A stretch of DNA of 64,000 bases. Source: Winogradskyella sediminis (GTDB lineage: Bacteria > Bacteroidota > Bacteroidia > Flavobacteriales > Flavobacteriaceae). Below the pieces are notes generated by a model that worked only from the letters and a program-made list of their open reading frames with translations, was not told the DNA's origin and did no database searches. Made by a program: the position numbers and the translations under genes. The stretch spans positions 997,986 to 1,061,985 of the forward strand of contig NZ_QUNH01000002.1 of NCBI RefSeq assembly GCF_003387355.1, given 5' to 3'. Below, piece after piece: positions 31,011 through 38,916 of the stretch. Numbering within the stretch: position 1 is the stretch's first letter; the number at the start of each line of letters is the position of its first letter.

Positions 31011-32055
31011 TGTTTTTCCAAATTTTTGAATTTCCGTCTTGCGACTTGTAGAAACAAGCTTTAAAAAGACCTGAATTAATCATTGATTCAAATGCTCTTG
31101 TTCTAGCTCCTCCAATAGGTTGCTCACCATCTTCGTTAGGAATAGACTCAATAAACATATGGTATCCAATAATTTTGCCATTATCACTTATTAACGTAAT
31201 GCCATCGTGATTTAGCATAGAAATCATAACTCCAGAATAAGCTTTTAGGGTAACAGAAGATTCATTAGTTTTTTCTTTTTCAGTGTAAGTCACATAATCA
31301 GCAATATCAATTGGATTATCTAAATACACTCCATCCTTTAGTTTATCCTTTAATTTGGAAATTGAATCATCAGAGTTGTCTATTACTCCAATTAGGTTTC
31401 CGTGTCCTTGTTTTATAGCTTGGTTAATCGTCTTATCAATAAACGTTGTTATTTGAATTTTAAACTCATCTGAACATTTTGATGTTATTTCATTTGCAAT
31501 TTCAAATATTTCATTGTTCGCAGATTGTTTTTTATCATTAAGTTCCAATGAAACATTTAAACATTTTTTCAAGCCTGTAATTTCTACTGTTTTTGAACCA
31601 ATATTTCTTATATAAGCAATAGTCATCGTGTCTGATTCAACTCTTAAGGAACCTACTGTTTGTTCGTATATTGATGGACTAGTTTCTATTAACTCTGCAT
31701 CGACTAGACCATATTTCATTCTTCCATTTTTGACCTCAATAAAAATAACCCAACTACCAAGAGCTAAAGGCGCGCAGAGCTTTATTACGTTCTTAAATTC
31801 ATTTACAGATAATTCAGTTTCTCTTATAACTATTTCCTTATTAGATATAGTTTTAAAGATTTCTAAATCGTTAGTGACAATTACCTCGGGAAATAGAACT
31901 TGACCTTCTTCTTTGTAATCAGAAATTAGATTTACAATATGAAGAATACCTTCCTCTAATCTAGAGTCAGTTTTAAAATTTTCATCGAATAAAAATTCTT
32001 TAATAGAGTTTAAAATATTCTCTCTTAAAGACGAGAATTTAGTATATCTTTTCAT
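31003..32055 (-). CDS. Putative DisA-N/DACN-like nucleotide-sensor protein
   Basis: A 350-residue soluble protein. The C-terminal part (about 215-340) follows the diadenylate-cyclase domain pattern: HGNLIGVID, then GVMISMLNHDGITLISDNGKIIGY (275-298), then GGARTRAFESMINSG (315-329). The catalytic DGA is DGI (284-286) and the RHR of GTRHRAA is RTR (318-320), so synthesis of c-di-AMP is unlikely while nucleotide binding is plausible. Residues 50-125 (VLFPEVIVTND, APLALGSWVIFIEVKNGRMKYGL) resemble the N-terminal part of predicted sensor domains of the DACNV kind known from conflict systems. First gene of a two-gene unit between attC-like elements. The domain call rests on motif pattern alone. Confidence 0.6.
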   Translation of the reverse strand: MKRYTKFSSLRENILNSIKEFLFDENFKTDSRLEEGILHIVNLISDYKEEGQVLFPEVIVTNDLEIFKTISNKEIVIRETELSVNEFKNVIKLCAPLALGSWVIFIEVKNGRMKYGLVDAELIETSPSIYEQTVGSLRVESDTMTIAYIRNIGSKTVEITGLKKCLNVSLELNDKKQSANNEIFEIANEITSKCSDEFKIQITTFIDKTINQAIKQGHGNLIGVIDNSDDSISKLKDKLKDGVYLDNPIDIADYVTYTEKEKTNESSVTLKAYSGVMISMLNHDGITLISDNGKIIGYHMFIESIPNEDGEQPIGGARTRAFESMINSGLFKACFYKSQDGNSKIWKNNE

Positions 32056-32071
32056 TTACTTTTCTTCATAT

Positions 32072-32211
32072 TTTTGCTAACGTGTTTGTGTATGGTTAGT
32101 TGCGTGGTTGGGTAGCTAATTTAGCAAACTTTTACGGACCAGAGAAAATTCCGCAGGAATTTTCGCAAGTAAGCCTAAAAAAGCAATTAATTATACACGG
32201 TGTTGTGTGTA
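32072..32211 (-). repeat. attC-like palindromic element, copy 3
   Basis: 140 bases. The central hairpin is GAAAATTCC-GCA-GGAATTTTC (32144-32164). Inner arms 32088-32103 and 32183-32198 pair at 13 of 16 positions, with wobble-type differences. Left tip TTTTGCTAACG, right tip GTTGTGTGTA. The left tip matches the far end of the two-gene unit (29691-29700); the right tip matches the far end of the next unit (32684-32693). Each match is a perfect 10-base inverted complement. Confidence 0.65.
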
Positions 32212-32216
32212 GTACT

Positions 32217-32657
32217 TTATTTTAGAAATCTAATTCTTTCTCCAGAATCAGGGTCTGACAAAAAATACCATAATTGATAATCCTTTTTTAATTTATAAAC
32301 GTCTAAATTCTTTGTAATTTTTGTGTCATCGAAATTCAGTTTAATTTTTTTCGTGTCGTACTGTTCAATAATTTCCCACGTTCCAGCTGAGATTCCGTTA
32401 TTAATTTCTCGGTCAAATAGATTTTGAGAATTATTCATTTCAAAAATATAATCAGACTTAAATGTCAAAATAATACTGTCTGTTTTAATTTCAGAAAGAT
32501 ATTCGTAAGAAAATTTGTCCATTTTCCAAGTTCCTATTATATCTTTTAAATTTACTTGAACATTTTTTGTCTCAATATTTCCATCAATTGGTCCCAAAAA
32601 ATGGCAAGATGTAAATCCAAGAATTAAAATCAATAAAATCCAATAAGGTCTTTTCAT
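32217..32657 (-). CDS. Cassette-borne lipoprotein with lipocalin-like domain
   Basis: A 146-residue predicted lipoprotein (MKRPYWILLILILGFTSC, Cys 18). The mature part has the pattern of small lipocalin-like domains common in Bacteroidota: IIGTWKMDKFSYEYL, SIILTFKSDYIFEM, GTWEIIEQYDTKKIKLNF, LKKDYQLWYFLSD. The start at 32657 begins the signal peptide; an ATG 11 codons upstream is less likely. It fills the unit between the element ending at 32211 and the half-site at 32681, with 5 bases between its stop and the element. Function unknown. Confidence 0.72.
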   Translation of the reverse strand: MKRPYWILLILILGFTSCHFLGPIDGNIETKNVQVNLKDIIGTWKMDKFSYEYLSEIKTDSIILTFKSDYIFEMNNSQNLFDREINNGISAGTWEIIEQYDTKKIKLNFDDTKITKNLDVYKLKKDYQLWYFLSDPDSGERIRFLK

Positions 32658-32680
32658 TTCAGTTTTTGAGTTTGGTTGGG

Positions 32681-32708
32681 TATTACACACAACTCGTTAT
32701 ATCATAAC
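32681..32708 (-). repeat. Half-site at the leading edge of the cassette-like array
   Basis: TACACACAAC at 32684-32693 is the perfect inverted complement of GTTGTGTGTA at 32202-32211, across the lipoprotein gene. The flanking bases continue the match imperfectly to about 28 bases. No central hairpin or second arm follows on the right, so this is the start of the first cassette rather than a full element. Confidence 0.5.
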
Positions 32709-32805
32709 TTTTATCACTCATATCCCTCAAATTAGTCAGGTAATAGCAAATGTTTTCAATATTTAAAGTCATGGGTCCCAAAGTTAATTCAATTTCTTAT
32801 AAAAA

Positions 32806-32827
32806 CTATACGTAAAGTTACGTATAG
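32806..32827. repeat. Perfect inverted repeat 1
   Basis: CTATACGTAA and TTACGTATAG around AG: 10-base arms with a 2-base centre. The geometry suits a dimeric operator better than an RNA hairpin. Unassigned. Confidence 0.7.
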
Positions 32828-32872
32828 ATTTTCTCAGTCAACAGCCAAGATAAAACCTTCTATTCTAATTCG

Positions 32873-32890
32873 CTTACGGTAAACCGTAAG
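32873..32890. repeat. Perfect inverted repeat 2
   Basis: CTTACGGT and ACCGTAAG around AA: 8-base arms, 2-base centre, 45 bases from the previous repeat and sharing its TTACG core. Confidence 0.7.
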
Positions 32891-33001
32891 TGGTCTAAAA
32901 TGCATAAGAAACATGTCAATGCACGGAAATTTATTTTTGTGTTTTGTGTATGGTGCTGGCTTTATGGATTGTTGGGATGTGTTTATAGTATAAATTCAGT
33001 G

Positions 33002-33577
33002 TTATTTTGAAGTATGGTGAGTGTCTAGCCATTTTATACTGCAACCCATGCTAGGTTTTTGGTTGGGGTTTATAGGTGCTTTATTAATTAAAGCATCCAT
33101 GGCTGCTCTAAGGTCTTTTCCTGTTACAGGCTTACCATTTCCTGGTCTAGAATCGTCTAATTGCCCAGTGTAAACCAATTCTAAGTCGCTATTAAATAAG
33201 AAAAAATCTGGTGTACATGCAGCGTCATAGGCTTTAGCAACGTCTTGAGTTTGGTCGTATAAATACGGAAAAATGTAATCGTTTTCAATGGCGTTTTTTC
33301 GCATTAATTCTGGTCGATCTTGCGGATAGTTTTTAGCATCATTACTCGAAATCGCAATACAATTGATACCCTTAGCCACATAATCTTTTGCCAATTGCGA
33401 TAATTCTGAACGCACATGGATAACAAAAGGGCAGTGGTTAGATATAAACATAACCAAAGTTGCTGTTGTCCCTTTTAATTGATGGAGTGATTTTGGGGTT
33501 TCATCTACGGTGTCTATAAGCGTGAAATCGGGTGCTTTTGTGCCTAAAGGCAACATATTAGATTCTGTTCTAGCCAT
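33002..33577 (-). CDS. Thioredoxin-family redoxin (AhpC/TSA-like)
   Basis: A 191-residue thioredoxin-fold protein, no signal peptide. The active-site stretch reads FISNHCPFVIHV with a single cysteine, C49, at the second position of the usual CxxC; PFVxxVRSEL follows. The KAPDFTL start and the C-terminal KPSMGCSIKW identify the same family as the lipoprotein at 62381, which ends TKAIGCPVKA. Such redoxins are common next to c-type cytochrome or stress genes, but the substrate is unknown. It is divergent from csaA with 37 bases between starts. Confidence 0.85.
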   Translation of the reverse strand: MARTESNMLPLGTKAPDFTLIDTVDETPKSLHQLKGTTATLVMFISNHCPFVIHVRSELSQLAKDYVAKGINCIAISSNDAKNYPQDRPELMRKNAIENDYIFPYLYDQTQDVAKAYDAACTPDFFLFNSDLELVYTGQLDDSRPGNGKPVTGKDLRAAMDALINKAPINPNQKPSMGCSIKWLDTHHTSK

Positions 33578-33614
33578 TATTTTAGTATCTATTTTATTTT
33601 ATTAATTTTACAGC

Positions 33615-33950
33615 ATGGAAAAGATAATAACATTTGAAGACTTTACAAAGATCGATTTGCGAATTGGGACCATAATAGAAGTTAACGATTTTCCCAATGC
33701 ACGGCGACCAGCTTATAAATTAACTATTGATTTTGGGGATTTAGGACTTAAAAAATCTTCAGCCCAAATTACAACACTTTATCAAAAAGATGAATTATTA
33801 AACCGACAAATTGTAGCGGTTGTTAATTTTCCTAAAAAGCAAATTGCTAATTTTATGAGCGCATGCTTAGTGGTTGGTGCCGTAAAGGCTAATGATGTTT
33901 TTTTATTGCATCCTGAAACTAAAGTGAGGAATGGCATGCAAGTCTCTTAG
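33615..33950 (+). CDS. csaA: CsaA-type tRNA-binding protein/chaperone
   Basis: A 111-residue protein consisting of one EMAP-II-like OB-fold tRNA-binding domain: FTKIDLRIGTIIEVNDFPNARRPAYKL at 9-35 and VVNFPKKQIANFMSACLVVGA at 69-89 are diagnostic of CsaA. Members bind tRNA in vitro and have been linked to protein export as chaperones. The length is normal. The convergent M14 peptidase gene ends 32 bases downstream. Confidence 0.93.
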   Translation: MEKIITFEDFTKIDLRIGTIIEVNDFPNARRPAYKLTIDFGDLGLKKSSAQITTLYQKDELLNRQIVAVVNFPKKQIANFMSACLVVGAVKANDVFLLHPETKVRNGMQVS

Positions 33951-33982
33951 ACCTGCCGATCTCAAAATAATTATTTAGCCAA

Positions 33983-36490
33983 CTACATTTCCTCTCTAAA
34001 GAAAATAGCATTCATTAGCAACTTGTTTGTACCATACCAAAAGGCTCTAAAGTTAGTGTTGTCTGTAAAGCCTATTATTTTTCCTCTACCAATTTTTCCT
34101 ATTTTAAATGGTACGGTTTTGCTAATACTATCTAAATTCTCTTCAGAAATATAACCACTTAATAGTGGGTTTTTAGTATACTGAATAGGATTGTTGTAAC
34201 TATTTTTATCTTCATTAATAAATAAAGTGGAGTTTCTAAACAGTGCTAATGTGTTATTTTTATAACCAAAATTAATAGGATGGGAGCGATCTAATTCCGC
34301 TTCAAAAATGGCGCCACCAATCACTTGTGCTCCTCTAAAATTTCTACGTGCTTCAAAACTAATGTTTTTAGCTATTAATTTATTTTTCTTAAAATCAATA
34401 GTCATTATTTTTTTTGAGTTCAACCATTTTAAGGCATTTTTATAAGCGACTAATGTTCCACCATTTCTAATCCATGAGTGTAGTTTTTTAGTGTTATTTT
34501 CACTTAAACCACCATTAGAATTTACCATTATAATAGTATTGTAACGACTGAGATCAGCACGACTAAAGTTCTTGGTGTCTAATTTGGTTGCGACAATATT
34601 ATAACGTGTATCGAATAAATGCCATATCTCACCAGCATCGTAAGACGTGATACCATCACCTACTAAAAGGGCAATTTTTGGTAACTCTAAAGTTCTAAAA
34701 TTTCGGCTACCCAAATCAATACCTTCATTAAGACCTGTGGCAACAGCATTAATTTGAATATGACTTTCTTCAGCTTTATCTTTTAAAAAACTGTAAATCT
34801 CAGAAGGGGTAAAATCTTGGTTTTTTGCAGGGACCATAATCGTGCCATAATCGTAAGATTTGCCGTTAGCTTTAAAACGTTTTAAAGCCACTTTAGCTCT
34901 TAGACCTTTGTTTAAAATTGAATTTAAAAGTTGAGGAGCGTAGTACTCGTGCCACTCAAACAGGTAGGCATACTCACTTTGTTGAGATACACCTCCTTGT
35001 TGGTGCTTTAAATCGGTAACAACTGTTCCGGCATGTGCTGTTGTGGTTTCGGTATAATCTACATTGAAGGCTAACGGAAATGTCCAAGCAGACACGTCGT
35101 AAAACAAACTATCCTTAAATGTGGTTCGGGTTTCAAACATCGCATTGATAAGTCGGGGGTTCTTTTGATTTTTAGGAACCACGTAACTGTATCCTTTTTT
35201 ATAATTTTTGCCATCTTTTGAAAAATCTGATTTTACCTCGTGAAAAGTGATACGATGACGTTTTAAAATTTCGGCTAAATGAAAGGTTTTTGCTGCATCT
35301 TTTTCATCACCAAAAACAATAGCCTTTTTGCCTTCTTTAGCCGCTTCTTCTTTTACGTTTTTATAAAATTGGTGTTGGTATTCTAAAATCTCTTGGCGCA
35401 TACTATGTGCAGCCTCTAGTGTAGATAAAGCTGCCGTATATTGATTTTTTATGGTGAAAGGAAATGTTAATAATCCATTGTCGCTTTCTTGTATGTGACC
35501 TCGTGAACTCGCTTGTTCGAACAGTATACCAATGCCACCATTAATGTCTGGGAATGTAGAACCTTTACCATAGTAGAAATCATCAAAACTTTCTTCTGAA
35601 TAGTATAATGAACCGATTTTATCAAAAGCTTTAGCGTGATATGTTGCGATGTTTTTAGTTAATTCTTGATTTAATTGCGGTGTTAATGGATGGGTACGAG
35701 AAGGGACACCCGGTTGAAAAAAGAAACTGGCATTTGTACCCATTTCATGATGGTCGGTTAAAATATTGGGCATCCAATTATGAAAGGTTTCTATACGTGC
35801 TCTTGATTCTGGTAACTGTACGGGTAACCAATCTCTGTTCATATCAAACCAATAGTGATTGGTACGTCCACCTGGCCAAATTTCGCTGTATTCTCTATCG
35901 TTGGGATCTGGATTAAGATTGATGTTTTTATTGGTATTTGCCCAATAGGCGAAGCGTTGTAAACCATCGGGATTTAAAGCAGGATCAAATAATATAACCG
36001 TATGTTCTAATAGATCGTTAATGGCTTTGCCTTCAGCCGCAGCCAAATAGTAAGCCACTAACAATGCTGCATTGGTTCCACTTGGTTCGTTACCATGAAT
36101 AGAAAACCCTTGGTAAACAACAATGGGTCTGTGTGCTGCATTGGCAGATTTAGCGTCTGTGGCTTCGATATGAGCGGTTTGTATCGCTTCTATATTTTTA
36201 TGATTCTCAGGTGATGTTATGGTGAGTAGAAGTAAAGGTCTATTTTCAAACGTTTGGCCTCTGTCTTTTAAAGTAATTCTGTCGGAAGACTTTGCCAAAG
36301 CCTTCATATATTCTACCAACTTATCGTGGGTAATATGCCATTCGCCGACCTGATGGCCAATAACACTTTCTGGAGTAGGTATATTGGGATTGAGGTTGAC
36401 ATTTTGAGAGATATAGTAAGATAAATCTGTTTGTGACTGTGATTGAAATGGCGTAACAAAAACTATTAAGAATAGTAAGAAGCGAAACAT
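33983..36490 (-). CDS. M14-family zinc carboxypeptidase, exported
   Basis: An 835-residue protein with a signal peptide of about 20 residues. The M14 zinc ligands are H132 and E135 (IHGNEPSGTN) and H247 (TDHHEMG); the catalytic Glu is probably E325 in GILFEQASSRG. NPDG near 173-176 and the MNRDW stretch support the fold. After the peptidase domain (about 50-370) comes a long C-terminal part including a glutamine-amidotransferase-like region near 600-700 (IALLVGDGI, YNTIIMVNSNGG). It probably acts in the periplasm or outside the cell on peptides or modified peptides. Monocistronic. Confidence 0.88.
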   Translation of the reverse strand: MFRFLLFLIVFVTPFQSQSQTDLSYYISQNVNLNPNIPTPESVIGHQVGEWHITHDKLVEYMKALAKSSDRITLKDRGQTFENRPLLLLTITSPENHKNIEAIQTAHIEATDAKSANAAHRPIVVYQGFSIHGNEPSGTNAALLVAYYLAAAEGKAINDLLEHTVILFDPALNPDGLQRFAYWANTNKNINLNPDPNDREYSEIWPGGRTNHYWFDMNRDWLPVQLPESRARIETFHNWMPNILTDHHEMGTNASFFFQPGVPSRTHPLTPQLNQELTKNIATYHAKAFDKIGSLYYSEESFDDFYYGKGSTFPDINGGIGILFEQASSRGHIQESDNGLLTFPFTIKNQYTAALSTLEAAHSMRQEILEYQHQFYKNVKEEAAKEGKKAIVFGDEKDAAKTFHLAEILKRHRITFHEVKSDFSKDGKNYKKGYSYVVPKNQKNPRLINAMFETRTTFKDSLFYDVSAWTFPLAFNVDYTETTTAHAGTVVTDLKHQQGGVSQQSEYAYLFEWHEYYAPQLLNSILNKGLRAKVALKRFKANGKSYDYGTIMVPAKNQDFTPSEIYSFLKDKAEESHIQINAVATGLNEGIDLGSRNFRTLELPKIALLVGDGITSYDAGEIWHLFDTRYNIVATKLDTKNFSRADLSRYNTIIMVNSNGGLSENNTKKLHSWIRNGGTLVAYKNALKWLNSKKIMTIDFKKNKLIAKNISFEARRNFRGAQVIGGAIFEAELDRSHPINFGYKNNTLALFRNSTLFINEDKNSYNNPIQYTKNPLLSGYISEENLDSISKTVPFKIGKIGRGKIIGFTDNTNFRAFWYGTNKLLMNAIFFREEM

Positions 36491-36518
36491 AGATTATAGC
36501 GTTGGTTAGGTTTAAAAA

Positions 36519-36550
36519 TAAAAAAACCTTGACGATTATGGTCAAGGTTC
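36519..36550 (-). terminator. Terminator of the DUF3276 gene
   Basis: AACCTTGAC and GTCAAGGTT around 7 bases, followed on the minus strand by a run of T. It lies 25 bases after the stop at 36575. Confidence 0.8.
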
Positions 36551-36574
36551 TTTATAATTTAACAAATGTTGTTT

Positions 36575-36964
36575 TTAAATATCATCGAAACTAATGTCTG
36601 TAAAGCTATCGATGTTTTTAGTGTCTTGTGGTGTTTTAGCTTCTTGAGTCACAAAATCATCTTCGCGCTTGTAGTCTTTTTGGTGACGTTCGCTAATGAC
36701 TTCTTGACCTTTTTCGTTGATAATATAATCGGTCATTTCGGCTAAAATCTCTTTAAACTCTTTAAAGTCTTCTTTATAAAGATAAATTTTATGTTTTTTA
36801 TAATGGAAAGAACCATCATCATTAGTGAATTTTTTACTTTCTGTAATCGTTAAGTAATAATCACCAGCTTTAGTCGCTCTAACATCAAAGAAATAGGTTC
36901 TTCTTCCTGCACGCAATACTTTAGAATATATTTCTTCTTTATCCATCATTTCATAATCGCTCAT
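36575..36964 (-). CDS. PUR-alpha-like nucleic-acid-binding protein (DUF3276)
   Basis: A 129-residue protein with one PUR repeat at about 12-90 (EIYSKVLRAGRRTYFFDVRATKAGDYYLTITESKKF, IYLYKEDFKEFKEILAEM) and an acidic disordered tail. Bacterial PUR-alpha-like proteins of Bacteroidota and spirochaetes bind single- and double-stranded nucleic acids; the role here is unknown. Monocistronic, with a clean terminator at 36519. Confidence 0.9.
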   Translation of the reverse strand: MSDYEMMDKEEIYSKVLRAGRRTYFFDVRATKAGDYYLTITESKKFTNDDGSFHYKKHKIYLYKEDFKEFKEILAEMTDYIINEKGQEVISERHQKDYKREDDFVTQEAKTPQDTKNIDSFTDISFDDI

Positions 36965-37031
36965 ATCTCAATCTATTTTTTAAAATTTCAATCCAAAAAT
37001 CTAAAAAAAAAATTATCTAAACAACAAATAC

Positions 37032-38786
37032 TTACATTTCTTTTTCGGAGAGTTGTTTCTTATATAATTCCTTGTAGTAGCTGTCTGTATTTATAAGGCT
37101 TTCATGATTTCCGGACTCAATTACTTTTCCATCATCTAAAACAATAATATGATCTGCATTTTTTGCAGAAGACACACGATGACTTACAATAATTGTGGTT
37201 TTATCTTTAGTTAGCTTTACTAGATTTTTGAGTATTTTTTCTTCTGTTTCTGTATCTACGGCAGATAAACAATCATCGAATAATAAAATATCGGGCTTTT
37301 TAATAATAGCTCTGGCAATAGATACACGTTGTTTTTGACCACCAGATAGGGTAATACCACGCTCTCCTAAAATAGTGTCGTAACCTTTACTAAACCCAAT
37401 AATATTTTTATGAACTTTAGCATTTTTAGCCGCTTCTATAACGTCATCATCTGTTGCTTCTTCTTTGCCAAATTTTATATTATTCTTAATGCTATCGGAA
37501 AACAAAAACGCATCTTGCGGTACATAGCCAATACTTTTTCTGAGGCTAAATAAATTTAATTCGGAAATAACGGTGTCATCAATTAAGATAGAACCTTTAT
37601 CAATATCATATAAACGGCCAATAAGATCTAAAATAGTAGATTTACCAGAACCTGTTTTTCCGAGAATCACCAGCGTTTCTCCAGATTTTAGTTTAAAACT
37701 AACGTCTTTTAGTGCTTCAATATTAGTGTCGGGATATACAAAAGACACATTTTTAAATTCAATATCACCTTTAATTGGAGTAAGCTCTGTTGCTGTATTT
37801 TTTATGTCTGGTTCGGTATTTAAAAATTCGTTGATACGTTCTTGCGAAGCTTCCGCTTGCTGAATTAACGATGTTACCCATCCTACGGTTGCCACAGGCC
37901 AAGTTAACATATTGACATAGATAATAAACTCAGCGATGGTTCCGATGTTTTCAATTTCACCATTCATATATTGCATACCTCCAACGTAGATTACAATAAG
38001 ATTACTGACGCCAATTAATAAAATCATCATCGGAAAAAACAAGGCCTGTACTTTAGTAAGATCTATTTGTTTTTGACGATTTTCTGCTGAAAGATTTTCA
38101 AATTCAACATTGGTTCTTGGTTCTATACCATATGATTTAATGACTGAAATTCCACTAAACGTTTCTTGAGAATAGGTAGATAGTGTGGAAAGCGATTGTT
38201 GTACTATGGTGCTTCGTTTATTAATTAAACGACTTAGTTTATAAATCGCTACCGAAAGAAAAGGTAATGGCAGTAAAGTATATAAGGTTAAGGAAGGCGA
38301 TCTGTCTACCATATATATAATAGCTACTGCAAATAACGTAATTGTATTTATGGTATACATAATGGCAGGACCAACATACATTCTAACTTTACCCACATCT
38401 TCACTTATACGGTTCATTAAATCACCTGTGCGATTCGATTTATAAAATTTTAGTGACAATACTTGGTAATGGTGATAGATTTCATTTTTAAGGTCGAATT
38501 CTATATAACGCGATACGTTAATAATAGTCTGACGCATTAAAAACGTAAAAATACCAGCGACAACGGCCGCTCCTATAAGGTAAAGAATGTTTAAGGTTAA
38601 ATCGCTCCTAAAGATGTCTTCAGAAATGTTACCCTCTAATCGGTCGGAAACCACATTAATAGATGCACCCACCAAACGAGGAGTAAAGAGTGCGAAAATT
38701 TTAGAAATTATGGTGATAAAGATACCTATAACAATACGATACCTGTATTTGTAGAAATATTTGTTGAGATGTTTTAGTGCCTTCAT
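37032..38786 (-). CDS. ABC exporter, fused permease and ATPase (MdlA-like)
   Basis: A 584-residue half-transporter. Six membrane helices lie in residues 1-320, followed by the nucleotide-binding domain with Walker A LGKTGSGKST (375-384), signature LSGGQ (480-484) and Walker B ILLFDDCLSAVD. The residue after the Walker B Asp is D505 instead of the usual catalytic Glu, a feature also seen in MdlA-type exporters (DDALSAVD). It presumably works as a homodimer, since no second half-transporter is adjacent. The substrate, lipid or drug-like, is unknown. It is divergent from the amino-acid dehydrogenase gene. Confidence 0.92.
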   Translation of the reverse strand: MKALKHLNKYFYKYRYRIVIGIFITIISKIFALFTPRLVGASINVVSDRLEGNISEDIFRSDLTLNILYLIGAAVVAGIFTFLMRQTIINVSRYIEFDLKNEIYHHYQVLSLKFYKSNRTGDLMNRISEDVGKVRMYVGPAIMYTINTITLFAVAIIYMVDRSPSLTLYTLLPLPFLSVAIYKLSRLINKRSTIVQQSLSTLSTYSQETFSGISVIKSYGIEPRTNVEFENLSAENRQKQIDLTKVQALFFPMMILLIGVSNLIVIYVGGMQYMNGEIENIGTIAEFIIYVNMLTWPVATVGWVTSLIQQAEASQERINEFLNTEPDIKNTATELTPIKGDIEFKNVSFVYPDTNIEALKDVSFKLKSGETLVILGKTGSGKSTILDLIGRLYDIDKGSILIDDTVISELNLFSLRKSIGYVPQDAFLFSDSIKNNIKFGKEEATDDDVIEAAKNAKVHKNIIGFSKGYDTILGERGITLSGGQKQRVSIARAIIKKPDILLFDDCLSAVDTETEEKILKNLVKLTKDKTTIIVSHRVSSAKNADHIIVLDDGKVIESGNHESLINTDSYYKELYKKQLSEKEM

Positions 38787-38839
38787 GCTGCGTTTAGTAG
38801 GTCAAAAGTATTATGATAATCGTATTTAATAGTTAATAT

Positions 38840-38871
38840 TTTGCTAATCCTTTAATTATAATTTACTTTTG
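38840..38871 (+). promoter_or_regulatory. Promoter of the amino-acid dehydrogenase gene
   Basis: TTTG (38840-38843) and TACTTTTG (38864-38871) with 20 bases between, 45 bases upstream of the start. Confidence 0.7.
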
Positions 38872-38916
38872 CATGCTGTTTTTAGAATGTCTTTAAACGC
38901 CCTAAAATAAAATAAC

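Larger units (their letters stand above)
32709..33001. other. Non-coding stretch at the end of the cassette-like array
   Basis: About 290 bases without a gene. It holds two short perfect inverted repeats (32806-32827 and 32873-32890), listed separately. No integrase remnant or other coding trace is visible. Confidence 0.55.

Noticed and set aside
28432..32211. Insertion sequence or MITE family as the sole explanation of the palindromes
   Set aside because: No transposase or target-site duplication was seen, and the tips match across gene units instead of across each element. A MITE origin is not excluded, but fits less well.
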